Assembly (NCBI GenBank): GCA_003184365.1
Contig: NKYR01000043.1
Span: 186,001 to 250,000 of the forward strand
Source of the DNA: Evernia prunastri
Taxonomy: Eukaryota; Ascomycota; Lecanoromycetes; Lecanorales; Parmeliaceae
Direction: 5' to 3'
DNA: 64,000 nt
The notes beneath the pieces were generated by a model. That model ran no database searches, was not told the origin of the DNA, and worked only from the letters and a program-made list of their open reading frames with translations. Position numbers and translations under genes: made by a program. Below are positions 11,098-23,028 of this stretch, one piece after another (within the stretch, counting starts at the first letter, position 1; the number at the start of each line of letters is the position of its first letter).

Positions 11098-11951
11098 ATG
11101 ACATCAACAAAAGCTGCAAGGGTTGGAGAAGAGTATGTACTACCGCGATCATCGTGAGGATCTGGCATTGCTAAGTGTCCTACAGGGTATGGAAGTAAGT
11201 CCTTTTTCTGAAGCTCGAGCTATTCCCCGGTTCTCTCCTCACTACGCTTCGCCGTCCATCAACCTGGACAGAACTCTGACTCGACCAAGGACCCGAGTGG
11301 ACAAGGTCAATGCCGAGCTTGTTACCTTGACCTACGGTACCATGGTAGCTCAGCTTTGCTCAGATTTTGATAGCAACTATGCGGAGGTTAATAAACAACT
11401 GGACAAAATGGGATACAATATCGGCATGCGTCTAGTTGAAGATTTCTTCGCCAAATCGGGCACTCAGAGATGCGCCAACCTGAGAGAGACTGCAGAGACT
11501 ATATCGAAAGTATGTGCAAACATGCCCTGTAATTGTTCGAGAGACGCTCAGCTGCAAACAAGATCTGAGGCTAAAGCTTTGGTAGATAGGATTCAAGATC
11601 TTCCTCAATATCACACCCACGGTTACGAACTGGACGGCCGACAACAAACAATTTTCGTTGATTTTTGAAGAAAACCCATTGGCGGATTTTGTCGAGTTAC
11701 CAGACGATGGACGCGCCCAAGATGAACTGTGGTACTCAAACATCTTGTGTGGTATACTGAGAGGAGCCCTGGAGATGGTCGGTCATGCCGTTGACCGCTG
11801 TTTGTGCTCCGCAGGCTCACTCTCATTATAGGTGCAAATGCAGGTTGAAGCACACTACGTCAGCGACGTCCTGAGAGGGAACGATACTACAGAGATGCGT
11901 ATCACATTGCTACGATACATTGAAGATGAAATGCCGCCAGACGACGAATGA
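11098..11951 (+). CDS. BET3: TRAPP complex subunit Bet3 (TRAPPC3)
   Basis: Bet3 is a core subunit of the TRAPP tethering complexes and Ypt1/Rab1 exchange factor at the early Golgi. I read five exons: 11098-11132, 11186-11194, 11290-11509, 11586-11777 and 11832-11951 (191 aa, the normal size). The second exon is a 9-nt microexon. It turns the N-terminus into MTSTKAARVGEEVWKTRVDK, matching the family's GEE-W-K-RVDK start. Then come AELVTLTYGTMVAQL, NKQLDKMGYNIGMRLVEDFF (with the palmitoylation-site Cys region before it), KIGFKIFLNITPTVTNW, NPLADFVELPD, LCGILRGALEMVQMQVEA and the acidic end IEDEMPPDDE. Intron 4 uses a weak GTCGGT donor but restores the conserved EMVQMQVEA. Divergent from the spliceosomal WD40 gene. 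Confidence 0.95.
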
Positions 11952-13083
11952 GAGACTCTCGTACTTGTCGATGTCAAGTCCAAGCTCTTTCAGAATCATT
12001 CAAACCAAATCAAACTTGTCGGATGCATAAGTTCTGGACCTTTTTACGATTCTGGGAAGTGAGCTGCTATGGCCGTAGGAGCGGTGAGTTGATGAATGGC
12101 ACTGTGGCTAACCGTCTCTCCTCTACCTACGCAACTATTCGGTTTGCGCAATTATACGGCTCGGCTCGGCTTCGACTCTCCGGATAGGACCAGAACTTCC
12201 GCTTCATATGGTAACGTCTTTTATCTGGACCACACTCTAGATCGTCACACAGACCATGTACGCCAACTCACCAGAACTTGGAGGACTCATTTATATGGTA
12301 TGACTGAGTCAAAGAAACTTTCGGATCCGTTCTGCGTCCTACATCTGCTCCTACAGCGATGCCTATTTGACATCTTCTACAGGTTTGGCGCAGATACAGA
12401 CTGCGCGCCAAGCAAAGGATGTAGATGCGTGTTATTATAAAACATGGCGATTGTGCCGTATCAAAGTAGAAATTAAAGGATTCCCCCGGCTGAGTCCTGA
12501 GAGTGAGAGGGCATGCTGTAATATACGCGCACACTAGGTAGCGGGGATTCCCTCCAAGTCTCCGCATCCGCCGACAAGATGCATCTTCCATTCCCTGCCA
12601 CTCACCAACAACCAAAGACTACGCGAGTGCCTGGTAAAACATACTCACAGTCGTGTGTCGGCGAACACACATATCATTCTTTTGCTCTGGCTCACCTCAC
12701 TTGCTTCTCAGAGTTGCTCCCCAGGAGTGGCTATCACTGTATCAGCTTCAGCTACGGTCGCAAATTGCCGCAGCAAGATCGATCTCCTTTCAGTACCTAC
12801 CTTACTGATAGATTACGCTTCAAGCGCACCGCCATACTTCCGCTGCCGTCTCTAGAGGCTGTCAACTGTCAAGCCTCCGAAAAGATATTCTGGGGAAATA
12901 TAGACATCATCACGCACCTCATATATCCCTCTCCTTCCCCGTCACCATCTCCGTCAGCTTTGTGCGACTCGGCACCCGGACTTCAACCACCACTCATGAA
13001 TTCTTGGCACTAATTTTCAAACACTTCTGGACCTCGCTACCCATCGCGATAGAGGGAGTGTACACCGCGACTCCCTCACCGCG
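11952..13083. other. Intergenic / long 5' region of the LisH regulator gene
   Basis: I find no convincing gene. The last 200 bases (12890-13080) are pyrimidine-rich (CCCTCTCC runs), typical of a long 5' UTR/promoter of fungal regulators such as SomA. Confidence 0.5.
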
Positions 13084-15625
13084 ATGAATCAAATGAATAT
13101 GGGCGCCTTCAACGCCAATCACGGTGCGCTCGGGAACATGCCTATGCCAAATCATGGGCCCAACGGTGTCGGCGGCAGGATGCCCGATGATCACGAGGAC
13201 ACCAACTACGAAGCAAAACTTAATGCCTACATATACGGCTATTTCTGCGTCAAAGGCAAATGGGATTTGGCGAGGTTGCTGAAGGACAGTGGGCTGGAAT
13301 TCGAGCCCCCACTGCAGACTGACAATGCCAACGGCGCGAACGAGAGCATGCAGACAGATTCCAAAGATGGCTTAGACGTTAAACGACCCGATGACCTTCC
13401 TGAAGTCCAGAATCTAGACGATAGACAGGGAGGCTCATTCCTTTCGAGCTGGTTTGCGCTGTTCTGGGACATATTTGCAGCGCAACGGAAAAGTAACCGG
13501 GCGAGTGCTAACGCCAATCAGTATGTGACACAAACTCAGGTACGTGCTCCCCATTTTCTTTTTACTGCGTCAACTAAGCGACCTCATAGCAAAATGCCCG
13601 GATGCGCTCAGAACAGCAAACCCAGATGCTCCGAAATATGCCTGTGATGGGTCAAGGGCAACTCGAAACCTATCAGCAGATGATGCGGTTTCAAAATGCC
13701 ACAAATGGTAACTTGCAGCGGAAAGCTTTAGAAAACAACCGCGGTCCATTTCAACCGTAAGTCTGTCTATTGAAGGTCCCCACTTGCTAGGATAGTTTTC
13801 ATCGCGCTTTATTCGTCTACAGTAGACTTGGCAAATATAATCTCTAATAATTACTGTGCAGAACTCCGCAACAGCTAGCTCAATTGCAGCGCACGGGAAT
13901 GTTGCAAGGAATGCGCAGGGATCCATCCGACATGGACATGAATGGACAGGGACCACGCACACCCTCTGCTGGGGATCATGCGCCCTCGCCTAACAAGAGG
14001 CAACGTCTGGATGGCGTCCCCTTCAATGGCGCGCCACACATGATGCCAAATGGTAGAGGTCCACCAGGAATGCCAGGGCAGATGATGGGAGGGGATTCGG
14101 CACTCAATGCTAATCATTTGTTGATGACCAGTGGAATCAATCCAGGTAATTTATCCGATTCCCAGTTTGCCTCCTTCCAGCAGCAAAACCCCGCTGTCCA
14201 GCAGAAATCAATCCAAGTATATGCCCAAAACCTTGCAAAGAATCAGCGTCAACAGAGTATGTCAAACGCTGGTGGTATGTCAGATCAGGGCTCACCTATT
14301 ATGCCTCCAGGTATGGAACTAGGAGTCGGGGGACCAGATTACTACGGCGGTGCCAATCCCGGTGCAATGCAGATGCGAGGCGGCGTCCCACCCGGGCCGC
14401 CAAACGGTGGGGCCGGGGGAAATCACGCTCTACAAGACTACCAAATGCAACTGATGCTTCTCGAGCAACAGAATAAAAAACGATTACTCATGGCTCGACA
14501 AGAGCAAGATACGATCGGTAGTGGCAGGCCCGACGGACCGGGTGGAATGCCTGGCGCGCCGAACTTTGCTCCGGGAATGTCCCCCTCAGGAAGTCGAGGG
14601 GGACCGTCACCAAGCCCGGGTGACCAGGCGAGACGAGGTACGCCGAAGATGCCGCAGGCTACAGGAATACCTGGGTCACCGATGCCCGACGGAAGCATGC
14701 GAGGGTCTCCTGCAGCGATACCCTTCAACCCAATGCAACAACAAGAGATGTATCCGCACATGAACGGTGGTGGAATGCGACCACCACCCAGTTCTCATCC
14801 CCCATTCAACAATGGACAGAGTTACACTTCGGAACAGATGATGGCAATTACCAAAACACAGAATGGAGGTAGTAGAATGAATGGAAATAATTGGCAGCAA
14901 GGACCTCAAGGTCAAGCGCCGATGATTCAGGCACCTCAACCCCAGCAAGCTGTACAAATGGGAACACCGCAACAGCGAAATGAAATGCCCCCACCACAGG
15001 CTGTTCCTAACACTGCTGCGAATGGTCGTCCAGCTTCCCCCACAGCTCCGCCTACTCCACAACCAACAAGTAAGGCAAACCCCAAGGGCAAGAAGGATGC
15101 AAGAGAACGGAAGGTAAGATCTTCTCATAGAGCTTGATACACATGAGCATTGTTTTAACTTGTGCTATCTAGAAGCCAGCGAAGAAGAACTCGGCCAGTG
15201 TGCCTCCAACTCCAGCTTCTGAGGCTGAACAGCCTCCTACACCCACGCCCGCAACCCCAGTCACACCGCAAAACCCTGCCTCCTTTGCGCCATCCAAGGC
15301 TGATGGACAAGGTCCAGTCAATATGATGCCTGGCATAAGCGCACCTGCTCCCGATCAGGTTGCCCCACCGCAACAGGATGCTGTAATGGCCGGGTTCATT
15401 AATGGAGAAGCTGATGTAAATGTATGAGCTTCAATTACTCAAGTTCGTGTTCGATCTCATCTAATCTATGCTCTCATCTAGGATTACAGCATGCCGTTCA
15501 ACAGCGACTTGAACAATACGGACATCCTTGAAAACTTTGACTTTGAGCAATTTTTGCAAGGAACCGACGGAGATTTCAACTTCGATCCTTCGACTTTCGA
15601 GGCTGGTGACGGTATTGAGGCATGA
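13084..15625 (+). CDS. somA: LisH-domain transcriptional regulator of the SomA/Som1/Flo8 type
   Basis: This is the filamentous-fungus relative of yeast Flo8: SomA in Aspergillus and Som1 in Magnaporthe. It acts downstream of cAMP-PKA in adhesion, development and virulence as a nuclear co-regulator. Exons 13084-13539, 13590-13756, 13862-15113, 15173-15421 and 15482-15625 give 755 aa with exact phase. Residues 1-40 carry the family start MNQMNMGAFNANHG. The LisH/LUFS region follows (NYEAKLNAYIYGYFCVKGKW, then about residue 105 KRPDDLPEVQ and GSFLSSWFALFWDIFAAQR). The long middle is rich in Gln, Pro, Gly and Met, as expected for an activation region, with a PSPNKRQRLDG basic stretch (possible nuclear localisation). 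The C-terminus is acidic and aromatic (ENFDFEQFL, GDFNFDPSTF), resembling an activation tail. Confidence 0.92.
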
Positions 15626-16343
15626 AATGAACAATTTCCGACATTCCACATGGACTTGCAATTTGTTTATCACTGGAGTCCGTGGACCTGGCCTTGCTCC
15701 AGACGGCATTCATACAAATCCGACTTTGGGACATACCTCTTTGCGCGGCCGCATACTCCCTTCACCGGGTCAGTGGATGGAGATATTTGTGGCTAACATG
15801 CTTCTGTGCCAGTTATCCACAAAGGGATGCGACTACTTGATTAATATTCGTGCAATTACTCGTGCAAAAGGGGAAAGGGGAAGTTGGGAAGGCGCGGCGG
15901 AGGTTGACTTTATCCTGGAGGCAGATTCCCAGTGTAGCTATGACGTTCTGCTGTTATTATTGTCTTTAAAGGCTATTGGATAGCAAGAATGGCATCCAAA
16001 CGAAGACTGCAATAACTGTACATAGCATCGTCAAAATATCCTAACATGGTCATAGAATTGTTGTCATTGCAAGTCAGCTAGAGTGATTCATCAGACCTAA
16101 GCTACCCATGCCAATATCTTCTCGATCTCAGTCCGGATAGCCCATGGTCTTTACGAGAATACCGCTTTACTGAAGGGTGCCGGGAGCGTGTTCTGATCAA
16201 AGTACTCCCTCTGATTGGTTGCGCCTTAACCTACTTGGCCCGTCAACACAAGGAACTTATTTGCTTGACCGTTGATCATTAAAACTATACCCTTATTCTT
16301 TAGTCGGTGCTGCCACAAACGACTTTACTTCTCCTCACCAGCA
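15626..16343. other. Intergenic, no gene recognised
   Basis: 3' region of the LisH regulator gene and promoter of the dsRNA-binding protein gene. Open frames here have no coding character that I can support. Confidence 0.5.
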
Positions 16344-17592
16344 ATGACTGATTTACTAGAGTCGCTGGTTTTACCCAACAGCTCACAGGAGTCTTTTCAC
16401 TCATTGGCAGAGCATTCCCCCCATCCTTCGCCGTGCCCACCTGCCAATGGCTCCGTGAACCACGACCCAGCAAGTCCTCAATCTTCTGCTCAGTCCCAAT
16501 TCTCTGCTCTTCAGGCGGCTGGACTAGAAATGCACGATGTTGATACCTATCTTGCAGACCCTGAGAACGCGGAGCTCTTACATCGCGCCCCCGATCGAAA
16601 GAATGCACCTCCAAAACAGCCAAAGCCAGAAATAGACGCTGCGCAGCCTGTCTCGTTGGGATCCAAATCCAGCCACAATATGACCGCCCTCAATCTTCTA
16701 TGCCAACAAAAAGGGCTTCTGCTCGACTTTCAGATCGAAGGGGATGCTTCCAATGCCGATTTTGGGGGCTTACTGAAGGTTGGGGACGTTACTATTCCCG
16801 GTGACAAGCGATGGCACAGCAAGAAGGAGGCGCGGGAGGCGCTCGCGGAGAAGGGTCTTGAAGTTGCCCAGGGTATGGAGGCCAAGAAGAAGCAACCGGG
16901 CACACCTGGCGAGAAGGACAAGAATTGGATCGGTATTCTGGCTGGTAAGTGTTCTGTCTCCACTGGAGCACGAGCAACACAGTACTCATGTCCAACCGTC
17001 AACACTAGAATACCACCAATCTGTCGATCCAAGGCAAGGGCCAATGTACCTCGACTATTCTCTCGGGTCCTCATTCAGCTGTACATGTACCATTCCCAGT
17101 CGTCCAGACCAAGCCTTCGGTTCCTCAGCTACACCATTTCCTGCCAAGAAGGCAGCACGTGCAAATGCTGCGAGACTTGCTGTTGAATATTTGATTGCAG
17201 AGGGCCAGCTTAATCCAGATGGCAGCGTGAAGGCCCGGAAGAAGGTGAAGCTCGGTGCAGCTGTTCGGATCGAAGGGATGAGTTTGGAGGTGAAGAGAGA
17301 TTCAACGTACACCCAGAAAGTGAATGATGCCTACGGCCTCCTCGGTCTTCCTACCCCGCAATATGTACTTGGAGCCGCCTCCCCCCATGCGCCCAATATG
17401 ATCAGTGGTTATGCATCATTTCCCCATGCGCCCGGCTTGCCCAAGGAGATTGGTGAGGTGAGAAATGTTTTTGGGAAGAAGAGTGCAAAGGAGGAGATTG
17501 CCAAGGGCGTTTGGGAGGTGTTGCGGCAGTTAGCGGAGAAGAGGGGCGTCAAGATCAGTGAGACTGACGGGGGATTGGCGGATTACGAGTAA
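16344..17592 (+). CDS. Protein with two double-stranded-RNA-binding motifs
   Basis: Two exons (16344-16944 and 17009-17592) give 394 aa. The junction GILA-EYHQ falls inside a codon and restores a second RNA-binding motif. Motif 1 (about residues 113-175) contains ALNLLCQQKGLLLDFQI and ends KRWHSKKEAREALAEKGL. Motif 2 (about 200-270) contains LAEYHQSVDP, a central strand region, and FPAKKAARANAARLAVEYL. Both show the alpha-beta-beta-beta-alpha layout with the basic KKxAxxxAA helix that grips the dsRNA backbone. The N-terminus is Ser/Pro-rich and likely disordered. No RNase III or helicase domain is present, so it is more likely an RNA-binding adaptor than a nuclease. Its target and cellular site are unknown. 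Confidence 0.8.
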
Positions 17593-18942
17593 GGCCTGTA
17601 GGAGGGTTGGATTGGGAGTGCCAGGAGCCAGTCAAGGCAGATGGGTCACGTTTTGGTTCCATTGATCAGGACAAATCGTTATGAAGAGGGCAATGCTGTT
17701 AACGGGTCTACGATGGCATGAGATATGAATCATGACATTAATATGGAGGGCGGGAAATCATGCACGACGTGATGAAACGGAATGGAAGACTGGAGCATAG
17801 ACAGCTTGCAATATGACTTGGGGTTTTAATGCAGCGAAAAACAATTGCATCTTTCGCCGGTATTGCTTGAGGTAGCTAACCCCTACGAGAATCCATTGAA
17901 GCGTGATGAAGGGCTTATTAACGAACTAGCTCCTCGACTTGAGTGATGAGTTGGTTCTCTAAGTTAAGGTAGTGAGGACATGCCTCTTATATGATTGATG
18001 GTGAACAGGAGCAAATCAACAAAAGATTCTTTCCAGGTTGCCACGCTTTAACAGCTTCCCTCAAACCTCAACCTCAGCGTACCTCTGATGCGACATTCAC
18101 GAGAAAGTGGTAAGGAGGACGCTTTGGTGCTAGCGCTAGAGGCATTTACTACCTACTTTATACCTTGTTTTCTCGATACTAAATCACCTCTTATTGAACT
18201 CCGCCATCTCATATTCTGTTTTCTATCTTCTCGCACGACTTGTTTAGAAGTCTTAAACCTTGTCACGCCTGGAGCAAGAGCAATGAATTGTGGTTATCAT
18301 CTCCAAATGAACAGGAATAGGCACGTTAGACGCAGTGCTCTACACTGAGATATGACGGCCAACGTGATCCTTACCCTAAGCATGAATCGTCCTAGTCCTT
18401 AATGGGCGACGCGCTTAGTACTTTATGGCACCTCCGGCCTTGACCGTTCAAGCTCTGCGTCAAAGACTCGAAAGGTCGCTTACTGTGGCAACGTGGCGGG
18501 GGGGTTTTGTGCAACCATCCTTTATATTTCTCAAGGCTTACCCCTCTCCCTCAGCAAGACAGTTTGCAACACTCTGTGGTTAGAAGACATGGCTGTGCAC
18601 ACGACTACCATGTCGATGCCTCGTAACTTCTCATTACGTGTCGTTCCATTCACAGGTGGACGGACAAGCTTGGAGGAGTGAGTCCATCCGTCAAGTAAGA
18701 GGAGCTCAGTCAAGTCTAATACGGGATACAGATCCTCTCCTATTCGAGGATTTTATCTGCCTGGGATGCTCGACAACAGTGAGAGCGATAGTGTGGATCA
18801 GGGGTGAGTTGATCCACTGTGTGAGAGAACTCGTGCCAATGCTAGCAAAGGACGTAGAGACTCCTCCTCAGAAGAGAGTGTTACACGTGAGCGACCGGAC
18901 CCAGGGTTCCTTACCACAGCGCAACAGCGAACGAGAAGAAAC
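17593..18942. other. Intergenic, no gene recognised
   Basis: About 1.35 kb without a supportable gene. The right end is the upstream region of the two-domain protein that starts with an 8-nt first coding exon. Confidence 0.45.
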
Positions 18943-21377
18943 ATGTTTGGGTAAGTAGCGTAGACCTCTCCAACCGATCTATCGTTCACAGTATAGATGC
19001 GAGGGTGTACTAACTCTGATCGTCAGTATCACCAACACAGAACTCGTCCAGACAGCCATCACACAGCCCGTCCTCTATGTCGCTCTCTACTCCACCGGCG
19101 ACGTACCCTCAGAAGCTGACGACTACCACTGGGCCTTCATCGTTGGCCCCTCCCACGAAGAATCTCACTCCAAAGGGACGCTCTACAACATGGAGCCGCG
19201 CCAAGCCCCGGGACGCAAGCATCCATGCGGCAGCGAATGGTGCTGGTTGTACAATCAACCCACCGTGCCTCTCCGGGGCCAGTGTGACCTTCTTGGGCGT
19301 CTCATGATTGCCGAGGTGGCGGACACGAGCATGCTGCAAGGGGTTATGTTGCGTTGGGGGGCAAAGGTTAGTATGCGTGAGCACGTCGAGTGGACCAGTG
19401 TTGCGTGGGTCAAAAACGTACTCAAGAGCTTAGATGAGGATGAAGGATGTTTGGGACGGAGGATGGAGAGCTTCGACATCGTGGAAGCCGAGGTATGTAC
19501 CTCTTCGTGCAATCACATCCTATATGATGACGCAATCTGGTTCGCAAGTCTTGTTTCCGTGGTTGCAGCTATGCTTTTATCGCTCCTGTACGCCCTCTGA
19601 ACATGTCTTGCGAGCTAGTCTCTTGTCTTGGAAAAGGGAAGGTTGAACTCGTGATTTCTACAGGGTAGATGGCTTGCCGAAACAGAGGAAGAGAAGCGAA
19701 AGGGGTTCTGTCTGCTGGACACAAGGGTCAGTACACGAACCTTCTTCGAGAGGGAAACGGCAATTGCGTTGCTGAGCACGACCACCGTGGACATCGCCAT
19801 CAAGTATCCCGTCCTGTACGTCGCTGTCTACAAGAACAATCGTACGCCCCGCGAGGACAACGAATACCGCTGGGCCCTCTTCATCGGTCCGTCAAACGAG
19901 ACAGCGGAGTCCGAGGGCGTTCATTGTGGTGTGGAATTACACCTAGATTCAAATGGTTGGCCAACCTGGGAGTACTATCAGACCATAGTCCCTCTTTGTG
20001 GCGAGGATGACCTCCTATTGCGCATGATGATTGCAGATGTTGTGGATCTACGCCCACTGGGGGAGATCATCCGCGACAACGACGTAACGCCAACGGAGGA
20101 ACCGACAGAAGCCATGGCAGGGGGTTCGGGTTGGAGCAGTCTTCATTGGGTTCAGAAAAAATTGGAGTTGTTGGAGAGAAAGCCTGAGTGTTTTGCGTAT
20201 AAGTGCCCTCATTTCCCATATGTTTTGGAGACGGCCGGTAGAATACATGCGAGAAAGTTGAGACAGGCCCGGGAAGAGAGAGAGGCCCGGGGAGAAACGG
20301 TGGAACCACTCAGTATTGAGGAGAAAACCTTTCGCTATGTGTACGGCTGGAAAAGGCCAGATGATGATGAGGTCAAGATTGTTGTTAATCTCAGACTCGC
20401 ACGTGGAGAACCGAATACGATATCAAGGGCTGTTCAGATGGTGACTGGTGTCTTAGGCGCGGATGTGTTGGATATGCGTCGGCGGGTCAGTGAAAAAGAG
20501 GAGCGAGAGAAAGAGGCGGCAGCTGGAGTCAAAAGTGCCGCAACTGACGAACCTCCTGCGCTGGATGAGTCCGGGCATGCATCTGAGGGGAAGAAGGTTG
20601 CAAAGGAGGAGGTGGAGGAGGTGGATGAGACAGAGAGCGAAGATAGTGAGGACGGTAATGAGGAAGATGAGAATGAAGAAGATGAAACCGAAAACGAAGA
20701 GAATGAGAGTGACGATGAGGAAGAAGATGAAGAGGAAGAAGAAGAAGAAGAAGAAGAAGATGAAGATGGAGATGGAGATGAGACAAAGGAGGTTGCCCAC
20801 GAGGACATGGCAGCAGAAAAGGTGAAANNNNNNNNNNNNNGATGAGAATGAAGAAGATGAAACCGAAAACGAAGAGAATGAGAGTGACGATGAGGAAGAA
20901 GATGAAGAGGAAGAAGAAGAAGAAGAAGAAGAAGAAGATGAAGATGGAGATGGAGATGAGACAAAGGAGGTTGCCCACGAGGACATGGCAGCAGAAAAGG
21001 TGAAAGCAAGGTTGGAGGGTTTTCGGGGTACAGTTGTCCACCTTGCGGAAAACACTAGGCCTGAGAAGACGGCTGGGGACAGGAATATTGCAAAGAAGGA
21101 TAAGGAAAAAGATGAGAGCGAAAGCGAAAGCGAGGAGGATGAAGATGAGGACGAGGATGAGGATGAGGACGAGGGTGCAGATGCAGATGAGGAACATGAC
21201 GATGAGGTGGAGGAAAGCGAGGAGGATAGTGAGGAAAATAATGACGATGAAGACGAAGAGAACAGCGAAGAAGATGATGAAGACGAAGGGGACGAGGAGG
21301 GGAGCGAGGAGAGTGAGGAGTCTGGCGGGGCTCAGACTGCTCTGAAGAACATTCTGACAATGGCCTTGTCTGCATGA
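18943..21377 (+). CDS. Two-domain member of a fungus-specific family (DUF6914-like) with long acidic tail; contains assembly gap
   Basis: Exon 1 (18943-18950) is only ATG TTT GG. After a 76-nt intron with a TACTAAC-type branch, exon 2 (19027-19492) encodes domain A: PVLYVALYSTGD, YHWAFIVGPS, LLGRLMIAEVAD, WVKNVLKSLDED. A 171-nt intron leads to exon 3 (19664 onward), which in the same frame encodes a second copy, domain B: PVLYVAVYKNN, YRWALFIGPSNE, LLLRMMIADVVD, WVQKKLELLE. The two copies make one predicted protein. The C-terminal third is extremely Glu/Asp-rich (runs of E, EDEDEDEDED) and ends QTALKNILTMALSA. A 13-N gap at 20828-20840 breaks the frame and is flanked by near-identical 162/165-base segments, so the true protein is probably continuous from AEKVK to ARLEG. 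The family is known to me only as a fungal domain of unknown function (name from memory). Confidence 0.7.
20666..21005 (+). repeat. Near-identical 162/165-bp direct repeat flanking the N gap
   Basis: The segment 20666-20827 recurs at 20841-21005. The only difference I see is eight versus nine GAA triplets in the GAA run. The two copies abut the run of Ns directly, which fits an unmerged contig end better than a biological duplication. Confidence 0.9.
20828..20840. other. Assembly gap (13 N)
   Basis: Thirteen undetermined bases lie inside the acidic-tail coding region. The reading frame upstream and downstream differs by one base, as expected if gap plus duplicated flank are artificial. Confidence 0.98.
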
Positions 21378-22341
21378 GAGGGACCAGAGCTCATTGGGGA
21401 GGAAGGAGTACTAATTTGGCCAGGATGGTGGATGCCATCATGATGAATAGCCTACTATACGCACGCGACTAATGGGAAATCCTAATAGCGCTGGAGTCCT
21501 GTCTGGACAGGTACCGATGGGGATCGATGGAGCATAGGCGTCAGTTGGAATTAATGGTGCGGTGATTTGGGGTACACAAACAGGGATGGGCATCAACTGG
21601 AATAATTGCTGCAGTGGATTGAGGAATACAAGCATGGATGCAGAGAGCGATTACATGGGTAGATATACGAAACAGAATACATAATAGGTATATACGCAGT
21701 TACGAATATACAGCAACAACAATATTCAAACGTAGCAAAAATTAAACATAAAGCCTCCCATAAGGTGTATACAATATAGGCATGCAGCATGATCATTACT
21801 GCAATGCTCCATGAAGCTGTTAGGTGGCGGAAAGATAAGGCTGGGTGTAAGCAAACTTCCATGTACGTACCCTGTCCAAACTTACGAAATTAGAAACAAG
21901 ACTGTTAAGGACACGAGGGAAACGAAGGTCGTATTCTGGAATAATGGTAGTATCGAACGGTGATTGGGTTGGAAGCATGGTGGCGGAAGACGTCCAATCG
22001 GTAGACAGAACTCGGGGCTGGAGGACCAGACACGGAGGAAAGTGCGATAATGGAGACGAGTAAAAAGTACAGGGGAACGAAGGATGGAAGTCGGCAGCAC
22101 TAAATAGTGTCATGTGAGCAATCGCCTTCCTATAGGAGGATATGAGCTGCATAAAGGGATAACACTTTTTCTTCCCTCCCCCTTTCTGGTACGCCCTTGC
22201 CCAATCTCCGAGTAGTACAGACTTTCTCGAGTGAAAAGCAACGAAAAGTAGCCCTTCGAACAACCCAGACGACGCATTTTATCAAGAATCCCCGATAGAA
22301 AAATTTCCTCCAAAAGGCTTCCAAACGGCATCGCCGCCACC
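21378..22341. other. Intergenic, AT-rich in part, no gene recognised
   Basis: Region between the two-domain gene and its single-domain relative. Around 21640-21780 it is AT-rich (ATAC/ATATAC words). I find no gene. Confidence 0.5.
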
Positions 22342-23028
22342 ATGGGCAAATTCCGCATCTACGTGGCCCTCTACGCCCCCTACGGCGCCCTCGGCGCGGA
22401 CCAACGACCCACGGAACCCCCGCAAGACTACCACTGGGCCCTCCTCGTCGGGCCGAAGCACTGGTCCAAAGAGCAAGAGTGCACGCGGCACCGCATCGTC
22501 ACGCAAGGCCCCAAGGACTGGGTCCCGACGACGACCACGACGACCACAACGACGGACAACAATAACAACCGGAGCGGCGTGGTGTTCGAGACGGCGGAAT
22601 GGACGTACGAGCAGGTCTCGGTGCCGGCCGGGCGCCGGCACGATGACATCGTGGCGCGCGTGCTCATCGCCAACGTCGAGGACAGCAGGGCGATCGAGGC
22701 GTGTGTGCAGCGCGCCTGGCCGGAGAAGACGATGCGGGTCCGGGCCCGTGGGGGCCACCAGCAGGGGCAGCAGGGGCAGGGACAGGGGCAGGGGCAGCAG
22801 CAGCAGCAGGGGGAACCGCCGCCGCCGCCGCGGACGTCGAGGGACTGGGTCCAACGTGCGGTCGAGGCGCTGCGGGGCCCGACGCTGTGGAAGCACGAGC
22901 GGCTGGCCGAGTGGGGCGCGGTCGAGAGCTGCTGCGTGGAGTTCGCGGGGAAGGTGGGCGTGCGGGGCGAGGGGCGGGAGGGCGTGCCGACGTTTGATCT
23001 GTTGGAGGGGAGGGAGGTGTTCGAGTAG
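22342..23028 (+). CDS. Single-domain member of the same fungus-specific family (DUF6914-like)
   Basis: This is an intronless frame of 228 aa starting MGKFRIYVALYAPYG in a strong context (GCCGCCACCATGG). Family landmarks are the first strand (IYVALY), DYHWALLVGPK, the central EWTYEQVSVPAG, DDIVARVLIANVED, DWVQRAVEAL, and the ending FDLLEGREVFE. Two low-complexity insertions distinguish it: a Thr/Asn run (about residues 56-75) and a Gly-Gln/Gln run (about 140-157) encoded by GGGCAG and CAG repeats. GC content is much higher than in the relatives on either side. It lies 1 kb from the two-domain paralogue, suggesting local duplication. Function unknown; no catalytic motif, signal peptide or membrane segment is visible. 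Confidence 0.8.
   Translation: MGKFRIYVALYAPYGALGADQRPTEPPQDYHWALLVGPKHWSKEQECTRHRIVTQGPKDWVPTTTTTTTTTDNNNNRSGVVFETAEWTYEQVSVPAGRRHDDIVARVLIANVEDSRAIEACVQRAWPEKTMRVRARGGHQQGQQGQGQGQGQQQQQGEPPPPPRTSRDWVQRAVEALRGPTLWKHERLAEWGAVESCCVEFAGKVGVRGEGREGVPTFDLLEGREVFE
22759..22811 (+). repeat. In-frame GGGCAG/CAG repeat encoding Gly-Gln and poly-Gln
   Basis: Copies of GGGCAG/GGACAG run into a pure CAG tract inside the coding sequence of the single-domain family member, giving an alternating Gly-Gln run followed by five Gln. Confidence 0.85.

Noticed and set aside
20434..21197. Long minus-strand frames rich in Ser, Leu and Phe opposite the acidic tail
   Set aside because: They are mirror images of the GAA/GAT codon runs of the plus-strand gene and cross the N gap.
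22282..22896. Arg/Pro-rich minus-strand frame of about 200 codons opposite the single-domain family gene
   Set aside because: High GC and the CAG repeats keep the antisense frame open. The plus frame carries the family landmarks and a strong start context.
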